From a virus, in the IMG/VR virus record IMGVR_UViG_3300024262_004288, positions 1 to 52,182 of that record: a stretch of 52,182 nucleotides of DNA; one strand, given 5' to 3'. Below the pieces are notes generated by a model that had not been told where the DNA came from, made no database searches, and saw only the letters and a list, made by a program, of their open reading frames with translations. Below are positions 8,026 to 16,827 of this stretch, in pieces; the stretch's first letter is position 1, and the number at the start of each line of letters is the position of its first letter. Made by a program: the position numbers and the translations under genes.

Positions 8026-8779
8026 GCTAGAAGATGCTAAGATTGCAGCGTTACAGCAAGAAGATCGTGTCTTAGCTAAAAAGATAGATGCTCAGCTATT
8101 ACTAGCTCATAGCAAGTTATCTGATAGAGTCTCCGATATGTTGGGTGAGTTCATTGAATCTGGCGGCGCAGCCGAGCTGATTTGGAGTTCACTCAAAGGC
8201 CTGACTCGTGAGATCATTAAAGAGTTACTCCGGCAAAAAGATAAGGATTTTGGTAAGCCCCTGGGAAAAGAGTCAGAAGAAGATATCAAGAAGACCCTTG
8301 ATGGTTTGTCAAATGAAGAGATTGAACGCCTACACAAAGTCCTACTAAATTTGGGTGTGAGTGCTCAAGAAGTAGTAGATCGTATACATAATCTATTGGT
8401 TAAGTGGCTACCTAGTTATGTAAAAGATATCTTAGGTTGGAGAATAAAGGAACGTCGTCCCTTTATCCGAGCTATTAGAGCCAGACAAGGCTCAGGTTTG
8501 GGTTTATCGATGACAATCAAACAAGAGGCTGAAATTCGATTACCGGGAGAGAAACAATATAGACAGTTAGTTATAACAATCATTGGGCACAGTTGGACAG
8601 ATAATGGCGCCAAAGCTACAGCTGTTCTTGATAAATGGAAAGCGTCGCATGACTTAATCTATCATGGCATGAAATATCCGGGCCATGGAGCAAGCTGGGA
8701 TTTTGAATATCAATTCACAAGAGCAATGCAAGATAGTATTACCGTCGTCCTGCAACGAATCAAAACAGATATCCTGTAA
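8015..8779 (+). CDS. Hypothetical protein (helical N-terminus)
   Basis: A 254-residue protein that I do not recognise. The N-terminal two thirds are charged and helical, with several short amphipathic helices (for example IERLHKVLLNLGVSAQEVVDRI). The C-terminal third is more mixed, with a strand pattern YRQLVITIIGHSW and a His-rich stretch (HDLIYHGMKYPGHG). It begins 11 nt inside mutM and is the last gene before a 71-nt gap, so it may close an operon that starts at the sigma factor. Confidence 0.55.
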   Translation: MLVELEDAKIAALQQEDRVLAKKIDAQLLLAHSKLSDRVSDMLGEFIESGGAAELIWSSLKGLTREIIKELLRQKDKDFGKPLGKESEEDIKKTLDGLSNEEIERLHKVLLNLGVSAQEVVDRIHNLLVKWLPSYVKDILGWRIKERRPFIRAIRARQGSGLGLSMTIKQEAEIRLPGEKQYRQLVITIIGHSWTDNGAKATAVLDKWKASHDLIYHGMKYPGHGASWDFEYQFTRAMQDSITVVLQRIKTDIL

Positions 8780-8850
8780 AGGAAAATCATTAATAGATCC
8801 GATTCAAACCCCGGATCACTTTTAAACTACGTTCCACTAGGAGATTCAAA

Positions 8851-9675
8851 ATGGGTATGAAAGGCTGGAAGTCCGCTACTAGTTATAATCAAGAAGAAAA
8901 ATGGGAAGACAATGTTCGTTGGGGAGATTTTGCGAACAAGTTTAAGTCGTTTCGCCCCGTTGGAGGTATTTGGCCCGTAGCTCGCCATTGGATCGAAGCC
9001 AAGTCTGGCAAGTTCTTTCCCATGTGGTGTCCCAAATACAACGCAGATACCGAGGAATTTGAGGAGGGCCGTGATTGCGCCGCTCACGATGCTGGTCTTC
9101 GTGCAACTCGAATGGCTCTAGGTAACTTCATCGATCGTGAACTTCAGCAGAAAGGCGACACAAATCCTATCGTTGTTCTTTCGCTTCCCACAACCGTGAT
9201 GCAAGCTATCTCCGGAATCATCGACCTAATCGGCGTGGATCCAGCAGATCCCGTGAATGGCGTGGATCTTTACTTTAAGTATGACGCTAGCCAGTCCGGT
9301 ACGGATAAGTATAGTGTGCAGCGCGGAGATAAATGTACGCTAACTACTGAAGAGGCTGCTTACGATTTATTCCCCTTGGATGAGATCTATCAGCCAGCCA
9401 AGAATGCCGATATCAAAGAGGCGCTTCGTCGCCATGGTTATTATGAGAACGTGGAACCTGCTTCAACGACGGAGTCTGTTCCGATATCTACGGACCTTGG
9501 TAGTCCCCCACCCCCGGCTCCCGTTAAGCCTGTAACTCAAGTCAAGGCACCTTCCCCACCAGTTGCAGTCTCTGGGGAGCTACCCGAATGCTTCAAGCAG
9601 TATAATGGCACACAGCGTTGTTTGCGCTGTCCGGTCAAGCATGACTGTATTGACTCTACTGACGATGACGACTAA
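8851..9675 (+). CDS. Probable single-stranded DNA-binding protein (gp32-like)
   Basis: A 274-residue protein with the general build of T4 gp32-type SSB: a basic, aromatic N-terminal half (FKSFRPVGGIWPVARHWIEA), a Cys/His-containing loop (MWCPKYN, GRDCAAH) in an OB-like strand region, a Pro-rich linker near residues 215-245, and a very acidic last stretch ending DSTDDDD. An acidic tail is the partner-binding hallmark of SSBs. Just before the tail is a compact four-Cys cluster (residues 249-272). The gene has a TAGGAG site, its own 71-nt leader and richer codon use than its neighbours, consistent with high expression. It stands just upstream of the topoisomerase/RecA block. Function is inferred from architecture, not from a diagnostic motif. 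Confidence 0.45.
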   Translation: MGMKGWKSATSYNQEEKWEDNVRWGDFANKFKSFRPVGGIWPVARHWIEAKSGKFFPMWCPKYNADTEEFEEGRDCAAHDAGLRATRMALGNFIDRELQQKGDTNPIVVLSLPTTVMQAISGIIDLIGVDPADPVNGVDLYFKYDASQSGTDKYSVQRGDKCTLTTEEAAYDLFPLDEIYQPAKNADIKEALRRHGYYENVEPASTTESVPISTDLGSPPPPAPVKPVTQVKAPSPPVAVSGELPECFKQYNGTQRCLRCPVKHDCIDSTDDDD

Positions 9676-9752
9676 GTTAAGTCTGCTTCAGCCAAGGTTA
9701 CGGTTTGCATTAACAAGGACGCATTTTAAGCGAAAGCTTCATAGTAGTTTTT

Positions 9753-10079
9753 ATGTCTTTGTTGACAGAATCACAGATTTCTCAGATAGATCTAGCGGAA
9801 CTAAAAAATCTGCACTCAAAGATTGTACTATTCTGTGATGAGTCGGAACTTTGCAAAAAGTTCCTAAGCGCAATAGTAGAGTCCAATAATGCAGGTCATC
9901 TTTGGCTGGGCAGGTTTGAGTTATTCTTCCATCTAATCACTTCGGATAACGCGCACTTAATTCCAATCTTGCGCGTTCCTCAAATTAGAGTCTATCAAAA
10001 TGGAGCAGTCATTGGTAAGGTTGAGGGCTTCTGCGGTTACGAAGAAATAAACATATTGCTGGAGAAGCTCAATGAGTAA
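9753..10079 (+). CDS. Thioredoxin-like fold protein without CxxC
   Basis: A 108-residue protein with the thioredoxin order of elements: a strand KIVLFCDESELCKKFL where the active site should be, a middle helix-strand, then VPQIRVYQNGAVIGKVEGF, which contains the conserved cis-Pro and G-x-x-x-G-x pattern, and a final helix. The two Cys (about residues 28 and 34) are spaced CxxxxxC, not CxxC, so classical disulfide exchange is doubtful. No strong ribosome site precedes the ATG. The 77-nt gap before it holds nothing I can identify. It overlaps the Hfq-like gene by 8 nt. Confidence 0.6.
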   Translation: MSLLTESQISQIDLAELKNLHSKIVLFCDESELCKKFLSAIVESNNAGHLWLGRFELFFHLITSDNAHLIPILRVPQIRVYQNGAVIGKVEGFCGYEEINILLEKLNE

Positions 10080-10311
10080 GTTAACGAATAGATTCATTCC
10101 TGGAGAGAAGTTACAGATTTTTGTTCATTCCGGTCTTCCAATTGAAGGAGAGATAACGGATGTAGGTGATGATTTTATTTGTGTAATAAAACCCGATGGC
10201 ACAAATGTGACTATTGAGAAGCATGCTTTAATTTCAACAGTAAGAGATTCTCATGAAGCTTCTGATCGTAGAAAGTCCCACCAAAGCAAAGAAGATAAGC
10301 GGTATTCTTAA
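10072..10311 (+). CDS. Hfq/LSm-like RNA-binding protein
   Basis: A 79-residue protein matching the Sm fold as seen in Hfq: EKLQIFVHSGLPIEGEITDV aligns with the Sm1 segment (V-x-I-x-L-x-x-G-x-x-L-x-G-x-I), DDFICVIK with the D-x-F-x-V-x-L strand, and VTIEKHALISTV with the Hfq Sm2 signature YKHAISTV, carrying one extra residue. A charged, basic tail (about 22 residues) follows, like the disordered tail of Hfq. Hfq forms hexameric rings that bind U- and A-rich RNA. It is translationally coupled to both neighbours: it overlaps the thioredoxin-like gene by 8 nt and the topoisomerase gene by 59 nt. A generic Sm-like fold without Hfq function is the alternative. Confidence 0.65.
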   Translation: MSKLTNRFIPGEKLQIFVHSGLPIEGEITDVGDDFICVIKPDGTNVTIEKHALISTVRDSHEASDRRKSHQSKEDKRYS

Positions 10312-12124
10312 ATACCTCTATCCCAATGATACTTGGGAAGTAGTGGCTTCTATTGGCCATCTAATTGATCTTCCACACGATGAGATAGCCGTTGATGTAG
10401 ATAAGAATTTTAATGCTACGTTTATAGTGACCAATAAACAAGCTCTCGATAAAATCGTTGACAAAGCTAGTAAGGCTACCGAAATTTACTTAGGTGCAGA
10501 TGCAGACGTTGAGGGTGAGGGCATAGCTAGACGTATTCATGACCAATTGCTATCACTAGGCAAGCCTCTACATCGAGTTCGTTTTAACGCGATTACAGCT
10601 AATGTTATCAAAAAGGCAATTGATGCTCCCGAACAACTTGACTGGTCCTTAGCTGAAGCACAGGCTGCTCGTCGAATTTTGGATCGTATTATCGGGTACA
10701 AGATAAGTCCGGTGCTTTGGCACCAGTTGGGTGGTCAGCTATCCGCAGGACGAGTACAGAGTTGTGCCTTAAAGTTGCTAGTTGATCGCACGGTAGCACG
10801 TAGAAATTTCAAGCCCGAAGAATTTTGGCAATTGGCAATTAAACTATCCGACGGCACAGTTGCCTATAGTGATAGATTTGATACTAAAGTAGAAGTCCAA
10901 GTATTACAGGCTAAGTTACCTTCTGCTACATTACAAATCACTGTAACGCCTGATCAAGTTAAACCGGCACCCCCGTTCACCACCGCCGGTTTATTACAAT
11001 TTGCTACAGGCTATCTTCGTAAATCAAGTAAAGAAGTAATGGGACTATGTCAAACACTTTTTCAAAAAGGTGCCATAACGTATCATCGGACAGAATCTAT
11101 CGGCCTAGCTCCCTACTTTATTCAAGAAGCTCGCAATTATATTGATACCCAACTTGGCAAGGCTTTGCTAAATCCCAAGCAACGCTTTTATCCTTCGAAG
11201 GGTGCACATGAGGCCATTCGTCCTACGAAGGCAGATGTTACAGCCACACAATTACAAGGTGTTTCTAAAGATGGCGAACAATTATACCGCGCTATTTGGG
11301 CACGCTCTTTAGCAACACAAGCTATCCCCGCAGATATCGAACGTCAGCATGCCGTTATTACTGCTAGTGATGGTCAGATTCTTGCTAAAGCGTCTGGCGT
11401 TAAACTTGTGACTCCTGGGTGGTACCAAGTTAGTCTAAATCTATTTACACCAAAATATCACGCAATTGATCCGAATGCTAATATTGACTCCAATAGCATT
11501 GTTTCTAGTTGGACAGAACCGCCCCAACGATATTCTGAATCCCGATTAATTCGTAAGCTAGAAAAAGAAGGAGTAGGGCGTCCATCTACTTACGCTACGA
11601 TCGTTAGTTCACTTTTTAAGCATAGTTACGTATTATACAAAAAAGGTGGCATGGACTCGACTGCTCGTGGAGAGCTACTTACAATGTTCATGCAAAGTTG
11701 CTTTCCTGATCTACTACAGATGAACTTCACCGCAGAAATGGAAGAGTGGCTAGATCGTTTAGCTAGTGGTGAAGATAGTGTTTTAAGTAGAACTATCTTA
11801 CTACAGCGATATTGGGAATGGTTACTTCCTCTACTAAACTCCGCAGCCACACATATTATATCAACTGCAGATGTTTGCTCCTGTGGAAAAGACCTGCAAG
11901 TCTTTGTTTCTAGAAAGGGTGCGCCCTACTTAAAGTGCTCAACTTGTGGAACGTTTCATGGATTCGATGTAGATGAGCAAGGGGACATCCGAATATTCAA
12001 GCCAGCTAAATTAACAGGCACTTGCTCCAAGTGTGGAGCAGACGATTTATACTCGGCCCAAAGCCAATATGGTCGTTACATTCGTTGCCACTCTTGCAAC
12101 ACGGCACACAAGGATAATCAATGA
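10253..12124 (+). CDS. topA: DNA topoisomerase I (type IA)
   Basis: A 623-residue type IA topoisomerase that relaxes negative supercoils by single-strand passage. The Toprim start MKLLIVESPTKAKKI carries the catalytic Glu7; the metal site reads GADADVEGEG (residues 81-90), a variant of the usual DPDREGE that keeps the D-x-D-x-E acids but loses the Arg. The active tyrosine is Tyr277 in ITYHRTES. Later blocks HEAIRPT and EGVGRPSTYATI are typical. Two C-terminal four-Cys zinc ribbons follow. The gene overlaps the Hfq-like gene by 59 nt, so the start could also be slightly later, but the ESPTKA block fixes the frame from the first codons. It overlaps recA by 4 nt. Confidence 0.95.
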   Translation: MKLLIVESPTKAKKISGILKYLYPNDTWEVVASIGHLIDLPHDEIAVDVDKNFNATFIVTNKQALDKIVDKASKATEIYLGADADVEGEGIARRIHDQLLSLGKPLHRVRFNAITANVIKKAIDAPEQLDWSLAEAQAARRILDRIIGYKISPVLWHQLGGQLSAGRVQSCALKLLVDRTVARRNFKPEEFWQLAIKLSDGTVAYSDRFDTKVEVQVLQAKLPSATLQITVTPDQVKPAPPFTTAGLLQFATGYLRKSSKEVMGLCQTLFQKGAITYHRTESIGLAPYFIQEARNYIDTQLGKALLNPKQRFYPSKGAHEAIRPTKADVTATQLQGVSKDGEQLYRAIWARSLATQAIPADIERQHAVITASDGQILAKASGVKLVTPGWYQVSLNLFTPKYHAIDPNANIDSNSIVSSWTEPPQRYSESRLIRKLEKEGVGRPSTYATIVSSLFKHSYVLYKKGGMDSTARGELLTMFMQSCFPDLLQMNFTAEMEEWLDRLASGEDSVLSRTILLQRYWEWLLPLLNSAATHIISTADVCSCGKDLQVFVSRKGAPYLKCSTCGTFHGFDVDEQGDIRIFKPAKLTGTCSKCGADDLYSAQSQYGRYIRCHSCNTAHKDNQ

Positions 12125-13350
12125 AAAACTATAGGGCGGTAGCTAAGGCTACAGAATTCAATTTCGAGGACGCGGTTAACGCAATAGGCAAAGACTTGGA
12201 TATGGATCCAGTATCCTTAGATAGAAAGTCTTTCGTCGATGGTTCCATTAGCTTAGATAGTTTGACACTAGATTTGATTATGGGAGGAGGAATAGCTCCA
12301 CGACGCTGGACTACCTTCTTCGGATTTGAGGGCAGCGGGAAGTCGACAGCGGCTTTCCATGGAATGCGTTCTGCGGTCAATATGAAGATCCCTTGTTTAT
12401 TCTTTGATTATGAGGGAGCCGATCCCCTATATCTATCCCGTATTGGGCTTGATATTAAGAATCCCTTGCTAAAGATTTTCCATCCAACTACTGGTGAGCA
12501 GACGTATCGCTTTATTAAACGTTTTGCATCGTTACTTCCAGAACAGCATTCTGGTCAGGTGCAAGCAGCTTTCTTCATTGATTCCTTCACGGCCATGCTA
12601 CCAGAGGCTATTGATGAAAATGATGAATTTGGTCAGCGCGCAGTTGCAGCCTCAATGCATTCTTCGAAGATTCCCCTTATCCGTAGCATGCTAAACCGCA
12701 AGTCCTGTGCCCTAGTAGGAACCAATCAGTTGCGACTTTCTCCACAGGCCATGTTTGGTAGCCCTGAATATGAGCCTGGTGGTGAAGCCCTCAAGTTCTA
12801 TAGTGACGTACGCCTTCGCATGCAGATGATTAGTCCTCGAACCGTGGGTGCTACTCCCATGACAGAGGCTGGTAAAACCAAGCTGGAAGAAGAGCCCTGC
12901 GTCGTGGGTAAGGGAGTTGATCGCTATACGTACTCAACCGCACGTACGGTCAAGAATAAAGCGTTTTCGCCTTTCCGAACAAGTTTCCTTCGGTTCTGGA
13001 CGGAGCATCGAGGAATGCCTGGCCATGGTATTGACCCTGTTTATGATACCTATCAGTTCTTGGTAGAAACTGGACAGGCAGTATACAAACGTGGTCGCAT
13101 GAATATTAGTATTCAAGGTTTCAATGATAAATCTTTTACGTGGCTAGAATTCAAGAAATTAATCATTGATGACGAAGATGAGGTGTTAAATAACGAAGGA
13201 TTGACCCTTCGTGAAGTTTGTCGTTCGCAAATTGCTGATAGCACCGCCTTTGAGATGTTCTTTAATGTTTCTGGTGGGCTGGGACTTGTCAGCAATGAAA
13301 AGGAAACTGGAAGAGATGACGAAGATGGAAGTTTCGCTCCGGAGGAATAA
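12121..13350 (+). CDS. RecA/UvsX-family recombinase
   Basis: A 409-residue strand-exchange ATPase. Walker A is GFEGSGKST (Lys74), Walker B is the hydrophobic strand FFIDSFTAML, and the downstream LVGTNQLRL matches the RecA motif that senses ATP and leads into loop L2, followed by EPGGEALKFYSDVRLRM. It probably coats ssDNA with the gp32-like protein and acts with Mre11-Rad50 in recombination-dependent replication. The C-terminus is acidic (GRDDEDGSFAPEE), as in RecA. It overlaps topoisomerase by the ATGA junction and the following gene by one base, so it sits in one operon. Confidence 0.93.
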   Translation: MKNYRAVAKATEFNFEDAVNAIGKDLDMDPVSLDRKSFVDGSISLDSLTLDLIMGGGIAPRRWTTFFGFEGSGKSTAAFHGMRSAVNMKIPCLFFDYEGADPLYLSRIGLDIKNPLLKIFHPTTGEQTYRFIKRFASLLPEQHSGQVQAAFFIDSFTAMLPEAIDENDEFGQRAVAASMHSSKIPLIRSMLNRKSCALVGTNQLRLSPQAMFGSPEYEPGGEALKFYSDVRLRMQMISPRTVGATPMTEAGKTKLEEEPCVVGKGVDRYTYSTARTVKNKAFSPFRTSFLRFWTEHRGMPGHGIDPVYDTYQFLVETGQAVYKRGRMNISIQGFNDKSFTWLEFKKLIIDDEDEVLNNEGLTLREVCRSQIADSTAFEMFFNVSGGLGLVSNEKETGRDDEDGSFAPEE

Positions 13351-13625
13351 TGAGTAAGAAAGATGAAGTTCAGCACTCGATAGGAACCATTGGAGATAGA
13401 GTTCCTATTAACTCGGCAGCAGCTCATCGTATGCACGCCATATACAACTACCAGGTTGGAACCTTTAGATCAGTAAAGGGAGGATTGGACGCTACTCTTT
13501 ATCAGTCACGTGAAGGAATCAGATACGTCGTAGGTACCTTGCAACTGCGTAATCAGATTGCAGGGTCTTTTGATCGCTCACATTATTCTATGCTTGATGT
13601 GCCTATTCCTGAACAATTTCAATAG
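13350..13625 (+). CDS. Hypothetical protein, 91 residues
   Basis: A small basic protein directly coupled to the recombinase (TAATG junction, with GGAGG upstream of the start). It has no recognised family. The middle reads YNYQVGTFRSVKGGLDATLY and suggests a small beta-rich domain. Placement between recA and queC implies co-expression only. Confidence 0.6.
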   Translation: MSKKDEVQHSIGTIGDRVPINSAAAHRMHAIYNYQVGTFRSVKGGLDATLYQSREGIRYVVGTLQLRNQIAGSFDRSHYSMLDVPIPEQFQ

Positions 13626-13633
13626 GAAAAGAT

Positions 13634-14410
13634 ATGTCTAACTCTGTAGTAATGTTGCTATCTGGTGGAATAGATTCCACCGTTGTTGCTACCAATCTAA
13701 AGCTTGCACATGCTAAAATCCATGCGGTATTTCTTCAGCAGGAGTTGGTGCGGCATAGGCAACAGACAGAGCACATTGTTCAGTATCTTAATGAAAATTT
13801 TGAGGGCCCCGATATCGAATTTCATGCAGCCGATGTACAATCGTTACTACATATGCTCAAGTTACCAGATACAGGCTATGTACCTGGGTATCAGTTATTC
13901 AATCATTTGGTAGCTTTGGCTATGGCCGATAAATACGATACTACATTCATCTACACGGGAGAAATCCATAATGCAGTATTTGTCAGTAATAGTACGGAGG
14001 AAGATGCCGACCATCATATGTATTTAGACTTCCTAGGCAAGGAAGATGATACATTCTACGAAGCTCATTATAGTACACGAGACAAAATGGCAGAGGCATA
14101 TTCCTACGCCTATAGCGGTCATACCTGGGGCTATCGTTTTATTGATCCTTTGCTAGGATTAACAAAGTCGCAGGTTACTAAACTGGGAGTACATTTAGGT
14201 GCTCCCTTACAATTATCGGTAACCTGTCGTGCTCCCGATATGGATGAATGGTCATCCGATGACGTCTTTCATTGTGGTCGTAGTAACTGTTACTTCTGCT
14301 GTCATCGCCGCTTGGGATATCTTCGTGCAGAAATTGATGATTCAGTCAAGTATCATGTTATCGAGGATCTTCCGCCAGATATTCAGGCATTAGTTAATAT
14401 TAAGGATTGA
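13634..14410 (+). CDS. queC: QueC-like 7-cyano-7-deazaguanine synthase
   Basis: An ATP-dependent enzyme converting 7-carboxy-7-deazaguanine to preQ0, the base that DpdA-type enzymes insert. The PP-loop is intact (LSGGIDSTVV, residues 9-18). GYVPGYQLFNHLVALAMA corresponds to the QueC block YVPGRN with its following helix, although Arg-Asn is replaced. The C-terminal zinc site is present: Cys198, then HCGRSNC and FCCHRR. At 258 residues it is slightly longer than bacterial QueC (about 230). It stands 8 nt after a small gene and 1 nt before a DUF2156-like gene. Other PP-loop ATPases are possible but the Cys pattern fits QueC best. Confidence 0.8.
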   Translation: MSNSVVMLLSGGIDSTVVATNLKLAHAKIHAVFLQQELVRHRQQTEHIVQYLNENFEGPDIEFHAADVQSLLHMLKLPDTGYVPGYQLFNHLVALAMADKYDTTFIYTGEIHNAVFVSNSTEEDADHHMYLDFLGKEDDTFYEAHYSTRDKMAEAYSYAYSGHTWGYRFIDPLLGLTKSQVTKLGVHLGAPLQLSVTCRAPDMDEWSSDDVFHCGRSNCYFCCHRRLGYLRAEIDDSVKYHVIEDLPPDIQALVNIKD

Positions 14411-14411
14411 T

Positions 14412-15353
14412 GTGTTCAAGCTATTAGATAATCTGGATTTAATTTGGGCAATGAATGATGAATTGTCACATGCCTGTTGGCAAAACTGTCCTTTGCTGGG
14501 ATGGCTCTTTGTTAAGACGGGCCTTTGTGAAATACAGCCGATGGTAGATATTATCAGCTTTCTTTACAAGCATCCAGAGTCTGCTCCAGAGGGACTTTTA
14601 GTTAACAAGAGTTTTATGTTACCTCGGACGGGCGATCGCCAGAAAATTAGTAGGGCACTATTGCAAACGGCACTTCCTATAGAATGCATCTCAGATCCAC
14701 AACTCATTGCATCGTGGCCTTTTGCTACCCAGCTACAAGATTTTGAACCGATGCTTGAGACTAAAAAACTGCTAAACTTGCCTGGTGGTAAATTAGCTAA
14801 AGAACGTAATGGGATCAAACGTTGGTCGACAAAGTGGATTACGACTATTGCTGAGTATGATATAGACAAAGCGATTGTTATGTATGATCAATGGGTCTCC
14901 GATATGAAAGGTAAGGTAGAAGCTAATTCTATTGTCTTCCAGCGTTATCTTTTATCCAATCTTCCCCAGATCTCTACTATCTATCCCATTACCCTAGCTT
15001 GCTTAGAAAGAGATGGCGAGTATCTTTCGGTGTCTATTGGAGCCAAAGTTAGTATCTCTACTTGGACTTCGTTAGTACGGATTAGTCGCCGTGGTAAGGA
15101 CTTTCAGTATGCCTCCGACGCTGCCTTTGTCCAGATAGCCCGGCAATCCACTCAACAGTTCGAAGCAGATGGTTGGATGGGGTATTATGATGAAGAGATA
15201 TTCGGAGGATTAATTCGTTATAAAAAGAAGTTTTTATCGATAGGAAGGGCTAAGCCCTTGTATGCACTGTCTTCTACTCCATTGAAGAAGAATAGTGTTT
15301 TAATCAATCCGGCAGTTGAAAAATCCGGTATTTGGGAGATTGAAAATGGCTAA
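14412..15353 (+). CDS. DUF2156-like putative acyl/aminoacyl transferase
   Basis: A 313-residue protein starting at GTG one base after the queC stop. In its middle, LLNLPGGKLAKERNGIKRW resembles the G-K-x-x-x-K-R-N-x-I-x-x-F block of DUF2156, the GNAT-fold domain of phosphatidylglycerol lysyltransferases. Near the C-terminus the pattern SIGRAKPLYAL resembles the matching substrate-binding end. Proteins of that family transfer acyl or aminoacyl groups. Coupling to queC raises the possibility that it acts on a modified base, but this is inference; the assignment rests on one motif block. Confidence 0.4.
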   Translation: MFKLLDNLDLIWAMNDELSHACWQNCPLLGWLFVKTGLCEIQPMVDIISFLYKHPESAPEGLLVNKSFMLPRTGDRQKISRALLQTALPIECISDPQLIASWPFATQLQDFEPMLETKKLLNLPGGKLAKERNGIKRWSTKWITTIAEYDIDKAIVMYDQWVSDMKGKVEANSIVFQRYLLSNLPQISTIYPITLACLERDGEYLSVSIGAKVSISTWTSLVRISRRGKDFQYASDAAFVQIARQSTQQFEADGWMGYYDEEIFGGLIRYKKKFLSIGRAKPLYALSSTPLKKNSVLINPAVEKSGIWEIENG

Positions 15354-15627
15354 GTGGGCAAAAGTTGGCGTCCTTTGGAATCGTCCTAGTGGATACTCGG
15401 GATCGATTAGTTTAGGTATTCTGGGTGAGATCAATATCCAGATCAAGCCCAATTCAGACAAGCGCAACGACAATGAGCCAGACTATAATATTATTGCCCT
15501 GCGAGGGGAACTTCCACTAAATCAGCTTGGTCGTGATACTAGCATCTCTATTCGAGAGTTAACTCCTTGTGCAGGCAAAGGCACCATCAAGGCCCACGAA
15601 GACTGGAGGAAAACAGATGCGGAGTAA
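15346..15627 (+). CDS. DUF736-like small protein
   Basis: A 93-residue protein whose start at ATG 15346 is supported by GGGAGA and overlaps the preceding gene by 8 nt. The order KVGVLWNRPSGYSGSISLGI, INIQIKPNSDK and EPDYNIIAL resembles DUF736, a small beta-barrel family with a conserved PN/PDY element. Function unknown; small beta-barrels of this kind may bind nucleic acid. Confidence 0.5.
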   Translation: MAKWAKVGVLWNRPSGYSGSISLGILGEINIQIKPNSDKRNDNEPDYNIIALRGELPLNQLGRDTSISIRELTPCAGKGTIKAHEDWRKTDAE

Positions 15628-16210
15628 GCTTCTAGAATTATATCGTAAGCTATATAAAGCAACCTCTGATATTACTATTGGTTGTGGTAGCTACGGTTGT
15701 GGTAGACTTTGCGAAGAAGGGCCCGATGCCTTTGACCTATTAAAGCCAGGAGAGTGTTGGGTTCCTTGGGAGTTCTATCTTCTACCATGGGAGCACGAAC
15801 TTCTAGCAGAGGTAGCAGAAGAGAAAGAAACACGATTTTCTGTTGTTAATATTGGCGGCATGCCCATTGCTACTGTAAAGTTTGATGATTATTGTCCTTA
15901 CTACACTTTGGGCGCAGGACTGTGCCAAATATTTGACGAGCGGCCTATGATTTGTCGTAGTTATCCTTTGTGGCCGCATATCAACTTAACTAAACGCTCT
16001 GTATCGTTTTCACAAATTGACTTCTGTCCTGCAAAACTGGCACCAGAGTTTATCAGTCGTTACACAGATATTTACAATCAATTAATTCCGGAAGTGTCTG
16101 AGACATACTGGCGTTTCCACAACGTTTTGGGAGAAGGATCGCTTGTTCCCCTCTCTACCAAACATACCAGTGACTGGTATACCCGATTCAAGAACCGGAA
16201 GAAGAAATGA
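15617..16210 (+). CDS. YkgJ-type Cys-cluster (zinc/iron) protein
   Basis: A 197-residue member of the YkgJ/CxxxCxxCC superfamily of proteins that bind a metal through clustered cysteines. Features seen: GCGSYGCGRLC at residues 16-26 and CPYY...GLCQIFDERPMICRSYP near residues 94-115, the standard G-x-C-x-I-Y/F-x-x-RP-x-x-CR-x-Y-P end. GGAGG lies 7 nt before ATG 15617, so the longer frame from 15569 is not needed. It is the first of three such proteins in the window. It overlaps the phosphatase gene by 4 nt. Biochemical role unknown. Confidence 0.75.
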   Translation: MRSKLLELYRKLYKATSDITIGCGSYGCGRLCEEGPDAFDLLKPGECWVPWEFYLLPWEHELLAEVAEEKETRFSVVNIGGMPIATVKFDDYCPYYTLGAGLCQIFDERPMICRSYPLWPHINLTKRSVSFSQIDFCPAKLAPEFISRYTDIYNQLIPEVSETYWRFHNVLGEGSLVPLSTKHTSDWYTRFKNRKKK

Positions 16211-16827
16211 AAAAGATTTACTTTGTCCGGCATGCTGAATGCGAAAGTGATATTCAGCATATTCTAGCTGGTCAATATAATTACGTACTGACTCCTCGTG
16301 GACATCAGCAGGCTGCAAAGTTTGCTACTAGTATTCCCAAGGATATGCGGGCACTTACTAGTCCATTAGCGCGGGCTACTGAAACCGCGTCTCCTTATAG
16401 GGATAGCGCAAGAGGACAGTTACTGGAACATAATATGGATCTTCGTGAGCGTAGTTGGGGTCTGTTTGATGGTAAGACACGCTCCTCCTTCACTGATGCT
16501 GAGAAAGTGTTGATGAAGAGACTTCGTGATCCATTGGATGATCTGCAGGGATCGATCACTAGTCGTGCCCTAGAAGTCGAAGAGCGATCCGCTGTTTTCA
16601 ATAGAATGTTTGCTATACTAAAATCATTGACAACGGGGCAAGTTGAAAATACTGTCTGTTTTTCACATGGACATGCTATTGCAACTTTAGTCGAAGGAAT
16701 GACAGGACTGGCAGTTCCTTTGATTGGTCCTTGCGGCTATGTAATATTCACATTTAGTGATTATGGGGAATGTTACGGATATGAGGTTTTTACAAACCGC
16801 GGATCTTCATCTGGGAAAGTCGCGTAA
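16207..16827 (+). CDS. Histidine phosphatase (phosphoglycerate-mutase/CobC-like)
   Basis: A 206-residue histidine phosphatase. YFVRHAE near the N-terminus carries the phospho-acceptor His, LTPRGHQQA and TSPLARATETA are the second and third blocks, LRERSWGLFDG supplies the acid region, and CFSHGHAI the second catalytic His. Members remove phosphate from nucleotides, sugars or cofactor intermediates; the substrate is not visible. It overlaps the Mre11-like gene by 47 nt. Confidence 0.88.
   Translation: MKKIYFVRHAECESDIQHILAGQYNYVLTPRGHQQAAKFATSIPKDMRALTSPLARATETASPYRDSARGQLLEHNMDLRERSWGLFDGKTRSSFTDAEKVLMKRLRDPLDDLQGSITSRALEVEERSAVFNRMFAILKSLTTGQVENTVCFSHGHAIATLVEGMTGLAVPLIGPCGYVIFTFSDYGECYGYEVFTNRGSSSGKVA

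Noticed and set aside
9563-9838. 91-residue frame overlapping the end of the SSB-like gene and the thioredoxin-like gene
   Set aside because: It overlaps two better-supported genes in another frame, has no ribosome site and no protein pattern.
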